In this document: positions 46,902 to 58,238 of the stretch, in pieces
How positions within the stretch are numbered: position 1 is the stretch's first letter
How the letters are laid out: each line of letters opens with the position of its first letter
Origin: Wyeomyia smithii
Taxonomy: Eukaryota > Arthropoda > Insecta > Diptera > Culicidae
Direction of reading: 5' to 3'
Assembly (NCBI RefSeq): GCF_029784165.1
Contig: NC_073695.1
Span: forward strand, 93,813,902 to 93,877,901
DNA: 64,000 nucleotides
Translations under genes and position numbers: made by a program
Notes under the pieces: model-generated
What the model saw: only the letters and a program-made list of their open reading frames with translations
The model's database searches: none
What the model was told of the DNA's origin: nothing

Positions 46902-49530
46902 CTGTCTCTTAAGCTGGAAGTACAAAGTCAGCAGAACAAAGATTTAATAGCATGAAAATTTAGTGCTCATTCGATGCTCATTTAATGCCATATCGCCGAA
47001 TTTAATGCTCCATCATTTCTTTGAAAAATGTATTTGTTTGCTAGCTTAAGAAAATAGCTAGCAGACAATATACGAAAATAGCATTTTTAGTCACAAAACG
47101 GTTCTATAACGGTCAAAAACATTTAATGCTCATTTAATGCTCTTATAAAAACCTGATTTTCATGATAATTTTATTGATTTTGTATAATTTTTTCAAAAAT
47201 ATGATATTATATGAATAGCTTCAATTTTTTCGAACATTTTCCTCTGAAAACAATCAGAATCCGTTTGATACGATTAGATACCAATTAAATGCTCCTATAT
47301 GCGAGCAGTTTCAATAACTTAGGTGCATTTTTCATTAAATATATTTTTTTCAAAATATTGTTATGCTAGCTTAAGAAAAAAGTTAGCAGAACATTGGCCA
47401 GAAACAGCATTTTTAAGCAAAAAACTGTTGTAGAATGGTCATAATAATTTAATGCTCATTTAATGCTCTTGAAAAAACCTGATTTTCATGATAATTTTAT
47501 TGATTTTGTATAATTTTTTCAAAAATATGATATTATATGAATAGCTTCAATTTTTTCGAACATTTTCCTCTGAAAACAATCAGAATCCTTTTGATACGAT
47601 TAGATACCAATTAAATGCTCCTATATGCGAGCAGTTTCAATAACTTAGGTGCATTTTTCATTAAATAATTTTTCTTCAAAAATATTGTTATGCTAGCTTA
47701 AGAAAAAAGTTAGCAGAACATTGGCCAGAAACAGCATTTTTAAGCAATAAACTGTTGTAGAATGGTCATAATAATTTAATGCTCATTAAATGCTCTTGAA
47801 AAAACCTGATTTTTATGATAATTTTATTGATTTTGTATAAATTTTTCAATATTATAATAATATGATTATACATAAATAGCTTCAATTTTTTCAAACATTT
47901 TCCTCTGAAAACAATCAAATCCTTTTGAAACGATTAGATACCAATTAAATGCTCCCATATGCGAGCAGTTTCAATAACTTAGGTGCATTTTTCATCAAAT
48001 ATATTTTTTTCAAAAATATTGTTCTGCTAGCTTAAGAAAAAAGTTAGCAGAACATTGGCCAGAAACAGCATTTTTAAGCAATAAACTGTTGTAGAATGGT
48101 CATAATAATTTAATGCTCATTAAATGCTCTTGAAAAAACCTGATTTTTATGATAATTTTATTGATTTTATATAAATTTTTCAATAATATTGTAATAATAT
48201 GATTATACATAAATTGATACGATTAGATACCAATTAAATGCTCCCATATGCGAGCAGTTTCAATAACTTAGGTGCATTTTTCATTAAATATATTTTTTTC
48301 AAAAATATTGTTCTGCTAGCTTAAGAAAAAAGTTAGCAGAACATTGGCCAGAAACGGCATTTTTAAGCAATAAACTGTTGTAGAATGGTCATAATAATTT
48401 AATGCTCATTAAATGCTCTTGAGAAAACCTGATTTTTATGTTAATTTTATTGATTTTGTATAATTTTTTCAAAAATATGATAATATATGAATAGCTTCAA
48501 TTTTTTCGAACATTTTCCTCTGAAAACAATCAGAATCCTTTTGATACGAATAGATACCAATAATATTCTCCCATATGCGAGCAGTTTCAATAACTTAGGT
48601 GCATTTTTCATTAAATTTATTTTTTTTTTCAAAAATATTGTTCTGCTAGCTTAAGAAAAAAGTTAGCAGAACATTAGCCAGAAACAACATTTTTAAGCAA
48701 TAAACTGTTGTAGAATGGTCATAATAATTTAATGCGCATTAAATGCTCTTGAAAAAACCTGATTTTTATGATAATTTTATTGATTTTGTATAAATTTTTC
48801 AATAATATTATAATAATATGATTATACATGAATAGCTTAAATTTTTTCAAACATTTTCCTCTGAAAACAATCATATCCTTTTGAAACGATTAGATACCAA
48901 TTAAATGCTCCCATATGCGAGCAGTTTCAATAACTTAGGTGCATTTTTCATTAAATATATTTTTTTCAAAAATATTGTTCTGCTAACTGAAAAAAGTTAC
49001 CAGAACATTGGCCAGAAACAGTATTTTTAAGCAATAAACTGCTGTAGAATGGTCAAAATAATTTAATGCTCATTTAATTCTCTTGAAAAAAACATGATTT
49101 TCATGATAATTTTATTGATTTTGTATAAATTTTTCAAAAATATATTATAAGAATAGCTTTAATTTTTTCGAACATTTCCCTCTGAAAACAATCAGAATCC
49201 TTTTGATACGATTAGATACCAAATCAGGGGCGACTCGTCTATAGGTGCAACCTGTGCAATGCACATGGGGACGTCAGGCAAAAAATGAATCTAAAATCCA
49301 AATTCATGCTCTTATTTTCTTATTTTTTAGTTTCATTTTTAAATAGTAACAAAGGGAATTACTTGCTTCTATTCGCGGATAAAATTGTAATTACTTTCTC
49401 AAACTCTGATTTTCAGAATTTATAGTTGAACAGGTAGGTTCAACAGCCACGAGTCGCCCCTGTACCAAATAAATGCTCCCATTTACGAGCAGTTTCAATA
49501 ACTTAAAAAATCAAATTAAAATAAAATTAA
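46902..49530 (+). repeat. Left inverted arm of copy B
   Basis: Units mark at about 47291, 47617, 47951, 48240, 48566, 48907 and 49474, the fourth spacing being shortened by a ~45-bp deletion near 48212. The hairpin TTCTGCTAGCTT ... AAGTTAGCAGAA is present in most units; the one near 48982 has lost part of it. Confidence 0.88.
49225..49462. mobile_element. hAT MITE, 238 bp
   Basis: Ends CAGGGGCGACTCGT in perfect inversion. Exact 8-bp duplication TACCAAAT at 49217-49224 and 49463-49470. Inserted in the last unit of copy B's left arm and absent from the corresponding place in copy A. The end resembles that of 7109-8324 (CAGAGGCGACGCGT), suggesting related transposases. Confidence 0.9.
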
Positions 49531-49605
49531 AATTAAAATTAAAAAATGTATATTAATTTATTGAGGTTTGTTTCAATTAGGACTTATTATTCGTAGGGAG
49601 TTAAA

Positions 49606-50208
49606 CTGCCCATAATCGCATATTTGTAACATTTGCAAAATTGGTTGTTCGAGCAATTCGCACTTTTATATTTTGACCTTAAATGCATTGTTACTAATAT
49701 ATTCTCGCAAATAGACACTTTAACTAAACTTAGTATCATGAAGAAAGCACTACTTTACACTATGTATACATTGAATATTACTTTTGAAGTCAAATTGGTT
49801 GAAATTTTTGCAATGATACATTTATGCCGTCACTTTCAAGCTACTTTTGGAATATATCACATGGAAAAAGAAGTTTTTCTTGTATTCAACAAGCATGAGC
49901 TGAACATCAGAAACGGATCACCGGTGGTTGGTTACCGGACCAGAATAACTTCCGAGTTCCAAAGGATGCAGATGTGGATTTGGATGGAAACTTTTTCGAC
50001 AAAAAAGTTGAAAAAGTTAAGTAGTGTGACAATTATGCGGTTATTTACGCTATGTGACAAAACAACTTGGTATTTTTTACGACTTTTTTCACACAAACAT
50101 AAGCATATTTTTCCAGATGTAAAAAGTACATACTATTCTAAGCATTTCCCAATAAAAAGCACGAAATCCATAAAATGTCGAATGTTACAATTATGCGATC
50201 ACAGGCAG
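49606..50208. mobile_element. 603-bp TIR element with long open frame
   Basis: Inverted ends CTGCCCATAATCGCATATTT and, as reverse complement of the right, CTGCCTGTGATCGCATAATT, followed by GTAACATT on both. TAAA flanks it on both sides (49602-49605, 50209-50212), and copy A keeps the empty site near 4571. A 4-bp duplication leaves several superfamilies possible. Related ACAATTATGCG phrases recur inside near 50030. See the ORF entry for the frame it contains. Confidence 0.85.
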
Positions 50209-50211
50209 TAA
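49633..50211 (+). CDS. 192-codon ORF filling the 603-bp element
   Basis: Starts MQNWLFEQFALLYFDLKCIV, about 28 bp inside the left end, and its stop codon extends just past the right end, so almost the whole element is open. Rich in Phe, Tyr, His, Lys and Met; LFSHKHKHIFPDVKSTYYSK is basic. No DDE, HTH or zinc-finger pattern can be defended, and the C-terminus is encoded by the inverted repeat itself. An uninterrupted frame of this length in AT-rich DNA is unusual but may be chance. I do not assign a function. Confidence 0.25.
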   Translation: MQNWLFEQFALLYFDLKCIVTNIFSQIDTLTKLSIMKKALLYTMYTLNITFEVKLVEIFAMIHLCRHFQATFGIYHMEKEVFLVFNKHELNIRNGSPVVGYRTRITSEFQRMQMWIWMETFSTKKLKKLSSVTIMRLFTLCDKTTWYFLRLFSHKHKHIFPDVKSTYYSKHFPIKSTKSIKCRMLQLCDHRQ

Positions 50212-50584
50212 ACCTACTTATCAAAAAAAAAATATATATATATAAACTGACAACTAACTCAATTCAAAACTTATTGACTGAAAAGAGAGCTCATCGTAGC
50301 AATTGAGGATTGCAACGATTTTTGTCGAAAATTGGTAATAATTTTATTTGACATAGCTTCATGTTCCAACACCAGTAAGTCTATGTTATTCGAGTGTACC
50401 AAACCAAGGCGCTTCAAAATCATTTTCAGAATTTTATTTCGAACCTGTTATCTGTGCAAAAGAGTAAAAAAATGGGCGGTACAGCGGTACAGCTTGGAGA
50501 ATTTTGTTTTGATTGTGAAATTAAACTTTGTTTACCTTGCCGTGCCTTAACAATTGCTAGACGGACTGGGCATTAATAAAAATT

Positions 50585-51290
50585 TGACATATGGTTGCCG
50601 TTACAATTCGCACAGCGAAAATTTTTACTCTCTTTCACAGGACATATAGCCTTTTTGTGAGAAGAGTCTCCACAAATGAGGCATTTTCGGTCGAAGTTAC
50701 AGATTTTTGAACCATGGCCATAACGTTGGAAAATTCGCAATTGGGCTTTTCTCCTCCCCCAAACTTTCTATATAACTCCCACTTTACCTGAACATTATGG
50801 ATGGCATGTGGTTTGTCAAAAAATTTCAAATTTTTAACCTCAGTGCGGTTAGTAAAGCAAAGCCTGGGTGCTACATTCCGATTCGGAAACTGACATTCTG
50901 TTTACTATACAAAGACTTCGCAGCCGACTGTTTTAGTGGTGCGGGGCTAGCGCTACAATCCTACAGACACTAACAGTCTCTCCCAAACCGAGACTCAAAC
51001 TTACGACGACTGGCTTGTTAGGCTTGCATCGTACGACGAGACCATCTGGGAGATAAGTCCGGTTAAAACGAATTAAATAATTAACAAGGGAAATTCCAGC
51101 TCTCTGACTTTTCTCACCTCATGATTTTCGTTTCATTAGATATGCCAATTAATTCTGTTGGGGTAAGTTATATGATCGGTGGTTGCGCGGTGATGATGAT
51201 CTCATCAACGGTTTGATCGCTGGTGAGACCTTTCAAGACAACCTCGACCGGCTTGGCGTTCTTGATGTCATAGGTTAAAAATTTGCATAT
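50585..51290 (-). pseudogene. LINE ORF1 remnant in copy B
   Basis: Same gag-like fragment as 4930-5650, with the same loss of the first knuckle cysteines and the same SINE interruption. It keeps CLICGDSSHKKAIC, while the preceding residues differ slightly (FDRKC for LDQKC). Presence in both copies shows it was captured before they separated. Confidence 0.75.
50853..51055 (-). mobile_element. tRNA-derived SINE in copy B core
   Basis: Counterpart of 5199-5401, at the same junction in the LINE remnant. The minus strand carries CAGTCGTCGTAAGTTTGAGTC. Confidence 0.8.
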
Positions 51291-51668
51291 CTTATCAGTT
51301 TAATACTGAACAAGACGATTATGGCCTTTAATTGACTCAGCTAATAAGCATTCGCCGCTAATAAGCAGAGGCAGTTGATCAAATAGTACCCAACAAATCG
51401 AAAAAAGGGACCAACAGTTGTTAGAAAATAGCCAGAGAAGTTATTGCTATTGAAAATGATACGGAATAAGGGATTGGGCGATCTACAGGGAAAGATCAAT
51501 CTTCAGGATCGATTCAGCTGAGCGGTCCCAGATCGATCCATCTAAAAAATCGGAGCTGCAGGATCGATCTCTGTTGAAACGATCTTTCAAAGCATATTTT
51601 TTGAGGCGCTGTGAAATTCACTGAACCAAGCGCCATTTTTTTTAATTGAGTTAAGTATTAACACCAGT

Positions 51669-52810
51669 GTAGGGGTATTGGGGGTAAGCCCGGCCCCCTA
51701 AGGAAAATGATTCTTTAGTAGCACTTGATGGCGAATATTGTTGAATTTTTTTTTCACAGAATCATTGCTTAGATTGTTTTCTACAAGATATGAAGGTTTT
51801 CAGTACTTTCAAATTGTTATTTTACAAGCAATAGTGAAGTTTTGAAACAAGGATAAAAATGACGTTTAGCAATCAGTGCGGGTGAAACCGGCACTCCTTG
51901 GGGGTAACACCGGCACCTAAGTTTGTTCATGAATTAACTCGAATCAACTGAACCAATTTTAATTCGGAAACCACCGAATGAGAGATCTTACATTTCTGTA
52001 TGTTACTGTTGAATTTGGTTGTTGTCGGTTAACTGGTTCGGGCAGATTACCGGAACAAGTTCCGGAGAACATTATGTATAAACAATGAAAGAATTTGATA
52101 CTCGGCAAGCCTATCATGTGGCACTCTAAATCATATTATTAACTAGTTTCTTTGAAACCAGGATCACATTGACCACACCGGAGCATATTTCAAATACCAC
52201 CGGAAAAGCCGTCAGTTTTGTGACTTGATTTAGTACATTTGGCACCTCTTATAACCCTTGGAATCATTCATAAATCACAGAAGAACTTGAGTGCATGGTT
52301 CTAAGTCGTTTAATTAATTTATTTATCAGCGAGATATCGGTAATAGATGAGAAATATGTATCAGTAACATCCAACTAGCCCAGACCATGTCGGGCTTACC
52401 CCACTCACTGGGTGACGGTGTTACCCCGACAGCACACATTTTTTTAAAAAGAGTATTTCTACAAATTTATCGCTTCAATTTACCTCAGATCGAATTCCTG
52501 TGATTGCTACCAATACAGACAATAAATTGCAGAGCAACGAAAAATTATTTTAGTCTTTTCAAATGAATAAAAGCTTAAGTTCCACTCACAAAAAATTACA
52601 TCCGTTCACGCATCAGCTGCAGTAGCGTATTTTTTGTCTATTATTTCGACGTTTGACGTTTCACGGTGGCTTCGATGTGTCTTAAAATATCTAAAATATT
52701 AAATACCAACACTTCACATATTCCAAAACACAGTTAATTAGCGTTTTCTAGTAAAATCCTAGGGGTGACGGTCTTACCCTCAGTGCCGGGCTTACCCCCA
52801 GTACCCCTAC
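51669..52810. mobile_element. TIR element in copy B core (uninterrupted)
   Basis: Counterpart of 6030-8390 without the nested hAT, about 1142 bp, with ends GTAGGGGTATTGGGGGTAAG and the inverse of GTAGGGGTACTGGGGGTAAG. GCGTTTTCTAGTAAAATCC near 52741-52759 is the empty site for the hAT in copy A. Confidence 0.72.
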
Positions 52811-52866
52811 GTGAGAATGAATAATCTATCATACATGAAGAACAGAAATCATTTGAATAGTTCATA

Positions 52867-53049
52867 ATGATATGGCCTCACCTCCAGTCACTGACGGACG
52901 AGCAAAATGTTGTATTAGAGAATGCGAGTGAAACATGTTTGGTGACAGCTGAGTCGAACAGTTTCGCAGACCAGCTTGTCCAAATCCAGCCATCTGCAAT
53001 ATCAAAATTGGTCAGGCGAGTAACTCGCCGCGCGCCTCGTTTTCTGTAA
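52867..53049 (+). CDS. 60-codon ORF, counterpart of 8447-8629
   Basis: MIWPHLQSLTDEQNVVLENA through RRVTRRAPRFL, differing from copy A only at residue 2 as far as I can see. Unrecognised. Confidence 0.3.
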   Translation: MIWPHLQSLTDEQNVVLENASETCLVTAESNSFADQLVQIQPSAISKLVRRVTRRAPRFL

Positions 53050-53103
53050 TAAGCCCCAATTACAAAAAATCCCTAGAACATTGAACACCGATGACTCGAA
53101 ATC

Positions 53104-53283
53104 ATGTTTTTGGAGATTGGTTCGATCTGGTTGTACTCCGATCATTTCATTATTGCTAGTCCATCACCAGTTGCACTATGGGCAGGAATGAAATGGACTA
53201 TATGGAGGCATGATGATGTCATAATCGCACGCAACCATTCAAAAGCCGATAAGACAATATTAGAAATGGTACACGATACCTGA
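53104..53283 (+). CDS. 59-codon ORF, counterpart of 8684-8863
   Basis: MFLEIGSIWLYSDHFIIASP through LEMVHDT, same as copy A. Unrecognised. Confidence 0.35.
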   Translation: MFLEIGSIWLYSDHFIIASPSPVALWAGMKWTIWRHDDVIIARNHSKADKTILEMVHDT

Positions 53284-53459
53284 CAATCACTCAAAATTGC
53301 ATAAAAAAAGTTCTGCCAGCTGAAAAATATTTTTTTAAAAGATCGAAAAAAAAACAAAATAAACGATCTTTCTAACTTTTTCAGGTCAACAGAATCGATC
53401 TGAAAATCAAAAAACAGGAACAGGAAATCATATTTTTATCTTATTATCGAAAATTTAGA

Positions 53460-54601
53460 AAAAAATCAATAAAATTATCATTTAATGAAAAATGCACCTA
53501 AGTTATTGAAACTGCTCGCATATGGAAGCATTCAATTGGTATCTAATCGTATCAAAAGGTTTCTGATTGTTTTCAGAGGGAAATGTTTGAAAAATTGAAG
53601 CTATTTATGTATAATCATATTATTATAATATTATTGAAAAATTTATACAAAATCAATAAAATTATCATAAAAATCAGGTTTTTTCAAAAGCATTTAATGA
53701 GCATTAAATTATTATGACCATTCTACAACAGTTTATTGCTCAAAAATGCTGTTTTTGGCCAATGTTCTGCTAACTTTTTTCTTAAGCTAGCAGAACAATA
53801 TTTTTGAAAAAAATATATCCAATGAAAAATGCACCTAAGTTATTGAAACTGCTCGTAAATGGGAGCATTTATTTGGTATCTAATCGTATCAAAAGAATTC
53901 TGATTGTTTTCAGAGGAAAATGTTTGAAAAAATTGAAGCTATTTATGTATTATCATATTATTATAATATTATTGAAAAATTAATGCAACATCAATAAAAT
54001 TATCATGAAAATCAGGTTTTTTCAAGAGCATTTAATGAGCATTAAATTATTATGACCATTCTACAACAGTTTATTGCTTAAAAATGCTGTTTCTGGCCAA
54101 TGTTCTGCTAACTTTTTTCTTAAGCTAGCAGAACGATATTTTTGAAAAAAATATTTTTAATGAAAAATGCACCTAAGTTATTGAAACTGCTCGCATATGG
54201 GAGCATTTAATTGGTATCTAATCGTATCAAAAGGATTCTGATTGTTTTCAGAGGAAAATGTTTGAAAAAATTGAAGCTATTTATGTATAATCATATTATT
54301 ATAATATTGAAAAATTTATACAAAATCAATAAAATTATCATAAAAATCAGGTTTTTTCAAGAGCATTAAATGAGCATTAAATTATTTTGACCGTTATAGA
54401 ACCGTTTTGTGACTAAAAATGTTATTTTCGTATATTGTCTGCTAGCTATTTTCTTAAGCTAGCAAACAAATGCATTTTTCGAAGAAATGATGGAGCATTA
54501 AATTCGGCGATATGGCATTAAATGAGCATCGAATGAGCACTTAATTTTCATGCTATTAACTCTTTGTTCTGCTGACTTTGTACTTCCAGCTTAAGGGACA
54601 T
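53460..54601 (-). repeat. Right inverted arm of copy B (short)
   Basis: Only about three units (landmarks near 53525, 53861 and 54199) plus the terminal segment GATGGAGCATTAAATTCGGC to GGGACAT. The inner unit boundary with the core is identical to copy A. Confidence 0.88.
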
Positions 54602-55195
54602 CTTACAACTCACTTTCCTGGTGAAACATCTCTTCAGGATTTCACCTGCATCACAATGTTACACCAACAAACTCGGTTCATGACACATATCCAAGATCTC
54701 CGGATTCGAGACGAACACTGTTTTCGCGGGATTGTTGTCTGGCATTCTTACAACCCTTCCAGCTTTAGCCACTTTCTTTTTACTGGGCTCGTCGTAGAGT
54801 TGCGCCAGCTCGTGGTTCATTCTTCACCTTCATACGCCATTCTCACATACTCTTAGATGAAGCTCACGTCGTTTGAAAACGGCCAGTGCTTGCGAGTTCT
54901 CTTCGAGCATTGTCCATGTTTCGTGCCCGTAGAGAACTACCGGTCTTATAAGCGTCTTATATATGGTGTACTTAGTACGGGGGCGAAGTTTACCAAATTC
55001 AAAGGTCTTGTACAGACCGTAGTAGGCACGACCTCGAGCTACGATACGTCTGCGGATTTCTCTGTTACAGTTGTTGTCTGACTTTACTAATAATCCGAGG
55101 TGCACAGCTCGTACTGCGGCCATTAGTTGCGCAGTGCTTCCTCTTTGCTGGTAATGACTCCGATTTTTTCTTCTAATGGAATTCTTAAACAACAA
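54602..55195 (-). pseudogene. RTE-like LINE C-terminal fragment
   Basis: Minus-strand frame 55195-54830 reads LGLLVKSDNNCNREIRRRIV, ARGRAYYGLYKTFEF and RTKYTIYKTLIRPVVLYGHE followed by TWTM, the connection region just after RT in RTE-type elements. After a stop it continues as MNHELAQLYDEPSKKK and VVRMPDNNPAKTVF down to the foldback end. Truncated at both ends and frame-broken. Copy B's right terminus lies directly against it. Confidence 0.8.
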
Positions 55196-55494
55196 GTGTG
55201 TTAACCAGTAGAAGTAATTTTCTCAGGGTTACAGTCATATTAGGCGAAGCTTCCATAGTAAAGTCCTAGAAATCTGAATCATAGGAGATTTGCGGACAGT
55301 ATTTTTTACAATTGCATTCAGGGTACGGAGCCACTATTAAGCAGCTTATGAAGCTTTCTGTGTATTGAGACGAAATACTTGAAATGTGTATGGTTAAATA
55401 CAAACATAAGTATATCAACTTTTTTACTACCTTTCTCGCTGTCAGAATTTGTTTTCGAATTGTAAAACTGACCCAATCGTTGCTTACTCTATGT

Positions 55495-55810
55495 CAGCGG
55501 TTCTCAACCTGGGGTACGCGTACCCCGGGGGGTACGCGAAAGCCTTCAGGGGATATGCGAAAGAAAAATCAGTAATGGCGGACAAAGTAATTTTTCTTTA
55601 TAATACTTCATTTGATGTTCAAACTTGCTCTTAAAACATGACTGTAGCAATGAAATAAGCCATAGTTCAATTTTAAACCTGAACTAGGCTACCACAACAT
55701 GATCTACCACTACTCTCTCTCACTCTGTGAGAACATTCTAAGCTCGGGTACAATTGATTTAAAAAATATCACCAAGGGGTACGCGGATAAAAAAAGGTTG
55801 AGAACCGCTG
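55495..55810 (+). mobile_element. hAT MITE, 316 bp
   Basis: Ends CAGCGGTTCTCAACCTGGGG and the inverse GGTTGAGAACCGCTG. Exact 8-bp duplication CTCTATGT (55487-55494, 55811-55818). GGGGTACGCG is repeated inside the left end. No coding capacity. Confidence 0.92.
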
Positions 55811-56299
55811 CTCTATGTGAAAACATTCATTTGCAGGACTTCTGAAAAGTACTAAAATAAAAAAAAAATATAAAGCTAAATTTTTACTGTTTGAATGTTC
55901 TTCTCTTCGTTTTAACTCCTCGAAATTCGTTTCAGTGGATATATTGTTTTCAGATTAATTGTTGCAGAACAGGAGTCAAATTCTAATACACAACTCTGTA
56001 TTGTAGCCCTAATTAAAAGGAAAAACGAGAAAAAATTGAATATGGTCTCTCGAAAAACTTCTGTTTTGATGAAGATAATAATGACATGCTTCTGGAGTAT
56101 ATACTAGTTTTTTTCTGGAATTTATACCAATGCCAACGTTTTATAGGATCTCATTGAGCTACATAAGGTTTGGTTTTATTCCTAGACTAGGAAAGTATAG
56201 AATCATTACGACTATTCTCACTTTTTTGGCATCTAAAATGCGGAAAAATATTGTTTCTTCCTCATTTTCGTTTTGTAAATAAGATTCAACCCTCTAGTG

Positions 56300-56615
56300 C
56301 AGCGGTTCTCAACCTTTTTTTGTCCGCGTACCCCTTGGCGATATTTTCCAAATCAATTGTACCCCTTGGCTTGGAAGTTCTCGCAGAGTGGGAGAGAGTA
56401 GTGGTAGATCATGTTGTGGTAGTCTAGTTTAGGTTAAAGATTGAACTGTGATTTGCTTGATTGCTACAGTCGTGTTTTAAGAGGAAGTTTGAACAACAAA
56501 TAAAGTATTATAAACAAAAATGCTTTGTCCGCCTTTACTGATTTTTCTCTCGCGTACCCCCTGAAGGCCCTCGCGTACCCCTAGGGGTACGCGTACCCCA
56601 GGTTGAGAACCGCTG
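56300..56615 (-). mobile_element. hAT MITE, 316 bp, inverted relative
   Basis: Same family as 55495-55810 in the opposite orientation: CAGCGGTTCTCAACCTTTTT at the left, CCCCAGGTTGAGAACCGCTG at the right, same length. The flanks CTCTAGTG and TTCTAGTT match at six of eight bases, an aged duplication. Confidence 0.87.
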
Positions 56616-56693
56616 TTCTAGTTCCTAAGTTATTTTTCAGACGAACCTTGGTAAAATCACTATGAAACTATATTAATATTTTTAAGTTTATTA

Positions 56694-56895
56694 ACCCTCT
56701 AGTGCCCAATACCGCCATTTGGCGGGCTTCAGTCGAAGTTTCGAAAAGCTTCAATATATACTTAAAAAGTGTTTATAATGATTCATAGTGATTTTACCGA
56801 AGCCCGTTTAGAAATTAACTTGGGCACTAGAGGGTTAATGGTTTCTAGAGGTTCAACTGAAGCGTGTCTAAAGGCGGCACTGGGCACTAGAGGGT
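56694..56895. mobile_element. TA-flanked MITE, ~202 bp
   Basis: Ends ACCCTCTAGTGCCCAATACC and the inverse of ACCCTCTAGTGCCCAGTGCC, with TA at 56692-56693 and 56896-56897. A third copy of the end, GGGCACTAGAGGGTTAA, lies inside near 56823. Confidence 0.82.
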
Positions 56896-56940
56896 TACTT
56901 TTGAACAACGTTTTCAAAGCATAATTAAAAATCTCAAGAA

Positions 56941-57050
56941 TTACACTGGCAAACACAGATTTTGCCCTGGAGCTGAAACTTAAAAAAAATGAAAGATTAT
57001 AGCTTTAGCTTTTGAACTGTTCCTGAGAATGTTGGTGTCCCTAGCAAAGA
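56941..57050 (+). repeat. Duplicated left end of next element
   Basis: ACACTGGCAAACACAGATTT then TGCCCTGGAGCTGAAACT parallels the true left end at 57053 (ACACTGGTCAACACAGGTGT then TGCC). A degraded tandem copy of the terminal ~100 bp. Confidence 0.5.
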
Positions 57051-57052
57051 TA

Positions 57053-58191
57053 ACACTGGTCAACACAGGTGTTGCCTTAAAGCTTGAACTGTAGCTAATG
57101 AATGATTCACTGTGCTAATAATGAAAAGAATGTAACTTCTGAAGTGACCTAGTGTAGGTTGTAAGCATCGTTGAGTGTAACTTTCGCTCATACTAGAAAT
57201 TTTCTAAACATCCCTAAAATTTAAAGTTATGGTCAAAACACCGTTTTGTGGACCTACTACTACTACTTTCTTAAACGTGGTCATTTCTAAACCGATTTTC
57301 AACATTGAAGCAGTTTTGGAAGGGGGAAAAATAGAGATTTCTAAATATATACAGGTATGCACCAATTTTACCGACACATGTTGAGTTATTTAACTTTAAA
57401 TCTAATTGTGTATTGTTAGTAACAAATAAATATTGGCGCTTTTAAAGTAAACTCAGTAATGAATCAAACACAAGTGGTTTTGTGAAAATCAGTAGACATT
57501 TGGCTGGGTTATATATTTTTTGAGTAATTTTTCGGCATCTACCGTAAAATTATTTTACAGAGCTACAAATGAAAATAAATGCAAAAACTGCTGATGAGAC
57601 CTAGTGAAGGTTGTAGTTCTAGTCGAGTGTTACTTGCGCCCATATTTCAAGTTTTTCAAACATCTTCAAAAGTTATGCTCAAGCCCCCGTTTTAGACCTC
57701 AGCTCACATTATTATCCTCAGTCATTTTTCAGCCGGTTCCTTATATTTTAACCGTTTTGGAAAAGTGAAAAATAGGATAGACGGCATACAACGTCTAATC
57801 CAGAGGACAGTAACAACCGATTTTCACAAAATCACTTCTATTTGATTCGTTTTTGCGTATACTTTCAAAGTGCCAGTGTATTTAAAGTACTTTTCCTAGA
57901 AAATTAAAAATCAAATTTCAAGTCAATCTGAAAATTGCGTTGAAAGTATAAACAATTAGATTTAAACTCAAACAATGTTGTTGTTTTGGCCAATTTAGTA
58001 CATACATGTATATTTTCTGAAAGGTTTCTAGTATGAGCGAATGTTACACTTAACGAGGCCTACAACCTACACTAGATCACTTCAGAAGTTATTAATCGCT
58101 GTAGCACAGTGTTATAGCTAGGTTTTAAAATTCACATGAATGGCTAAAAAAGCTATATTTAGAACATTTTTTCGCTTTTGTCGACCAGTGT
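57053..58191. mobile_element. TA-flanked element with long imperfect arms
   Basis: The left end ACACTGGTCAACA pairs with GTCGACCAGTGT at the right, with TA at 57051-57052 and 58192-58193. A second inverted block inside pairs TAACTTCTGAAGTGACCTAG at about 57137 with TAACTTCTGAAGTGATCTAG (reverse complement) at about 58090-58072, continuing through GTGTAACTTTCGCTCATACT. About 1.14 kb, no transposase. Probably a Tc1/mariner-dependent foldback MITE. Confidence 0.72.
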
Positions 58192-58238
58192 TATCATGTT
58201 GCCAATTCTGCATTTAAAAAACATTGTGCATTTAGTTG

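Larger units (their letters stand above)
46902..54601. mobile_element. Large foldback-type DNA transposon, copy B
   Basis: Same termini, arm units, core contents and orientation as copy A. The left end starts CTGTCTCTTAAGCTGGAAGT, slightly altered from copy A; the right end is GCTTAAGGGACAT. The left arm has seven to eight units, the right arm only about three plus the terminal segment. No 9-bp duplication is visible (CTGGAACTA against CTTACAACT). Two insertions are specific to this copy (49225-49462, 49606-50208), and it lacks those of copy A. The right end abuts an RTE fragment. Confidence 0.88.
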
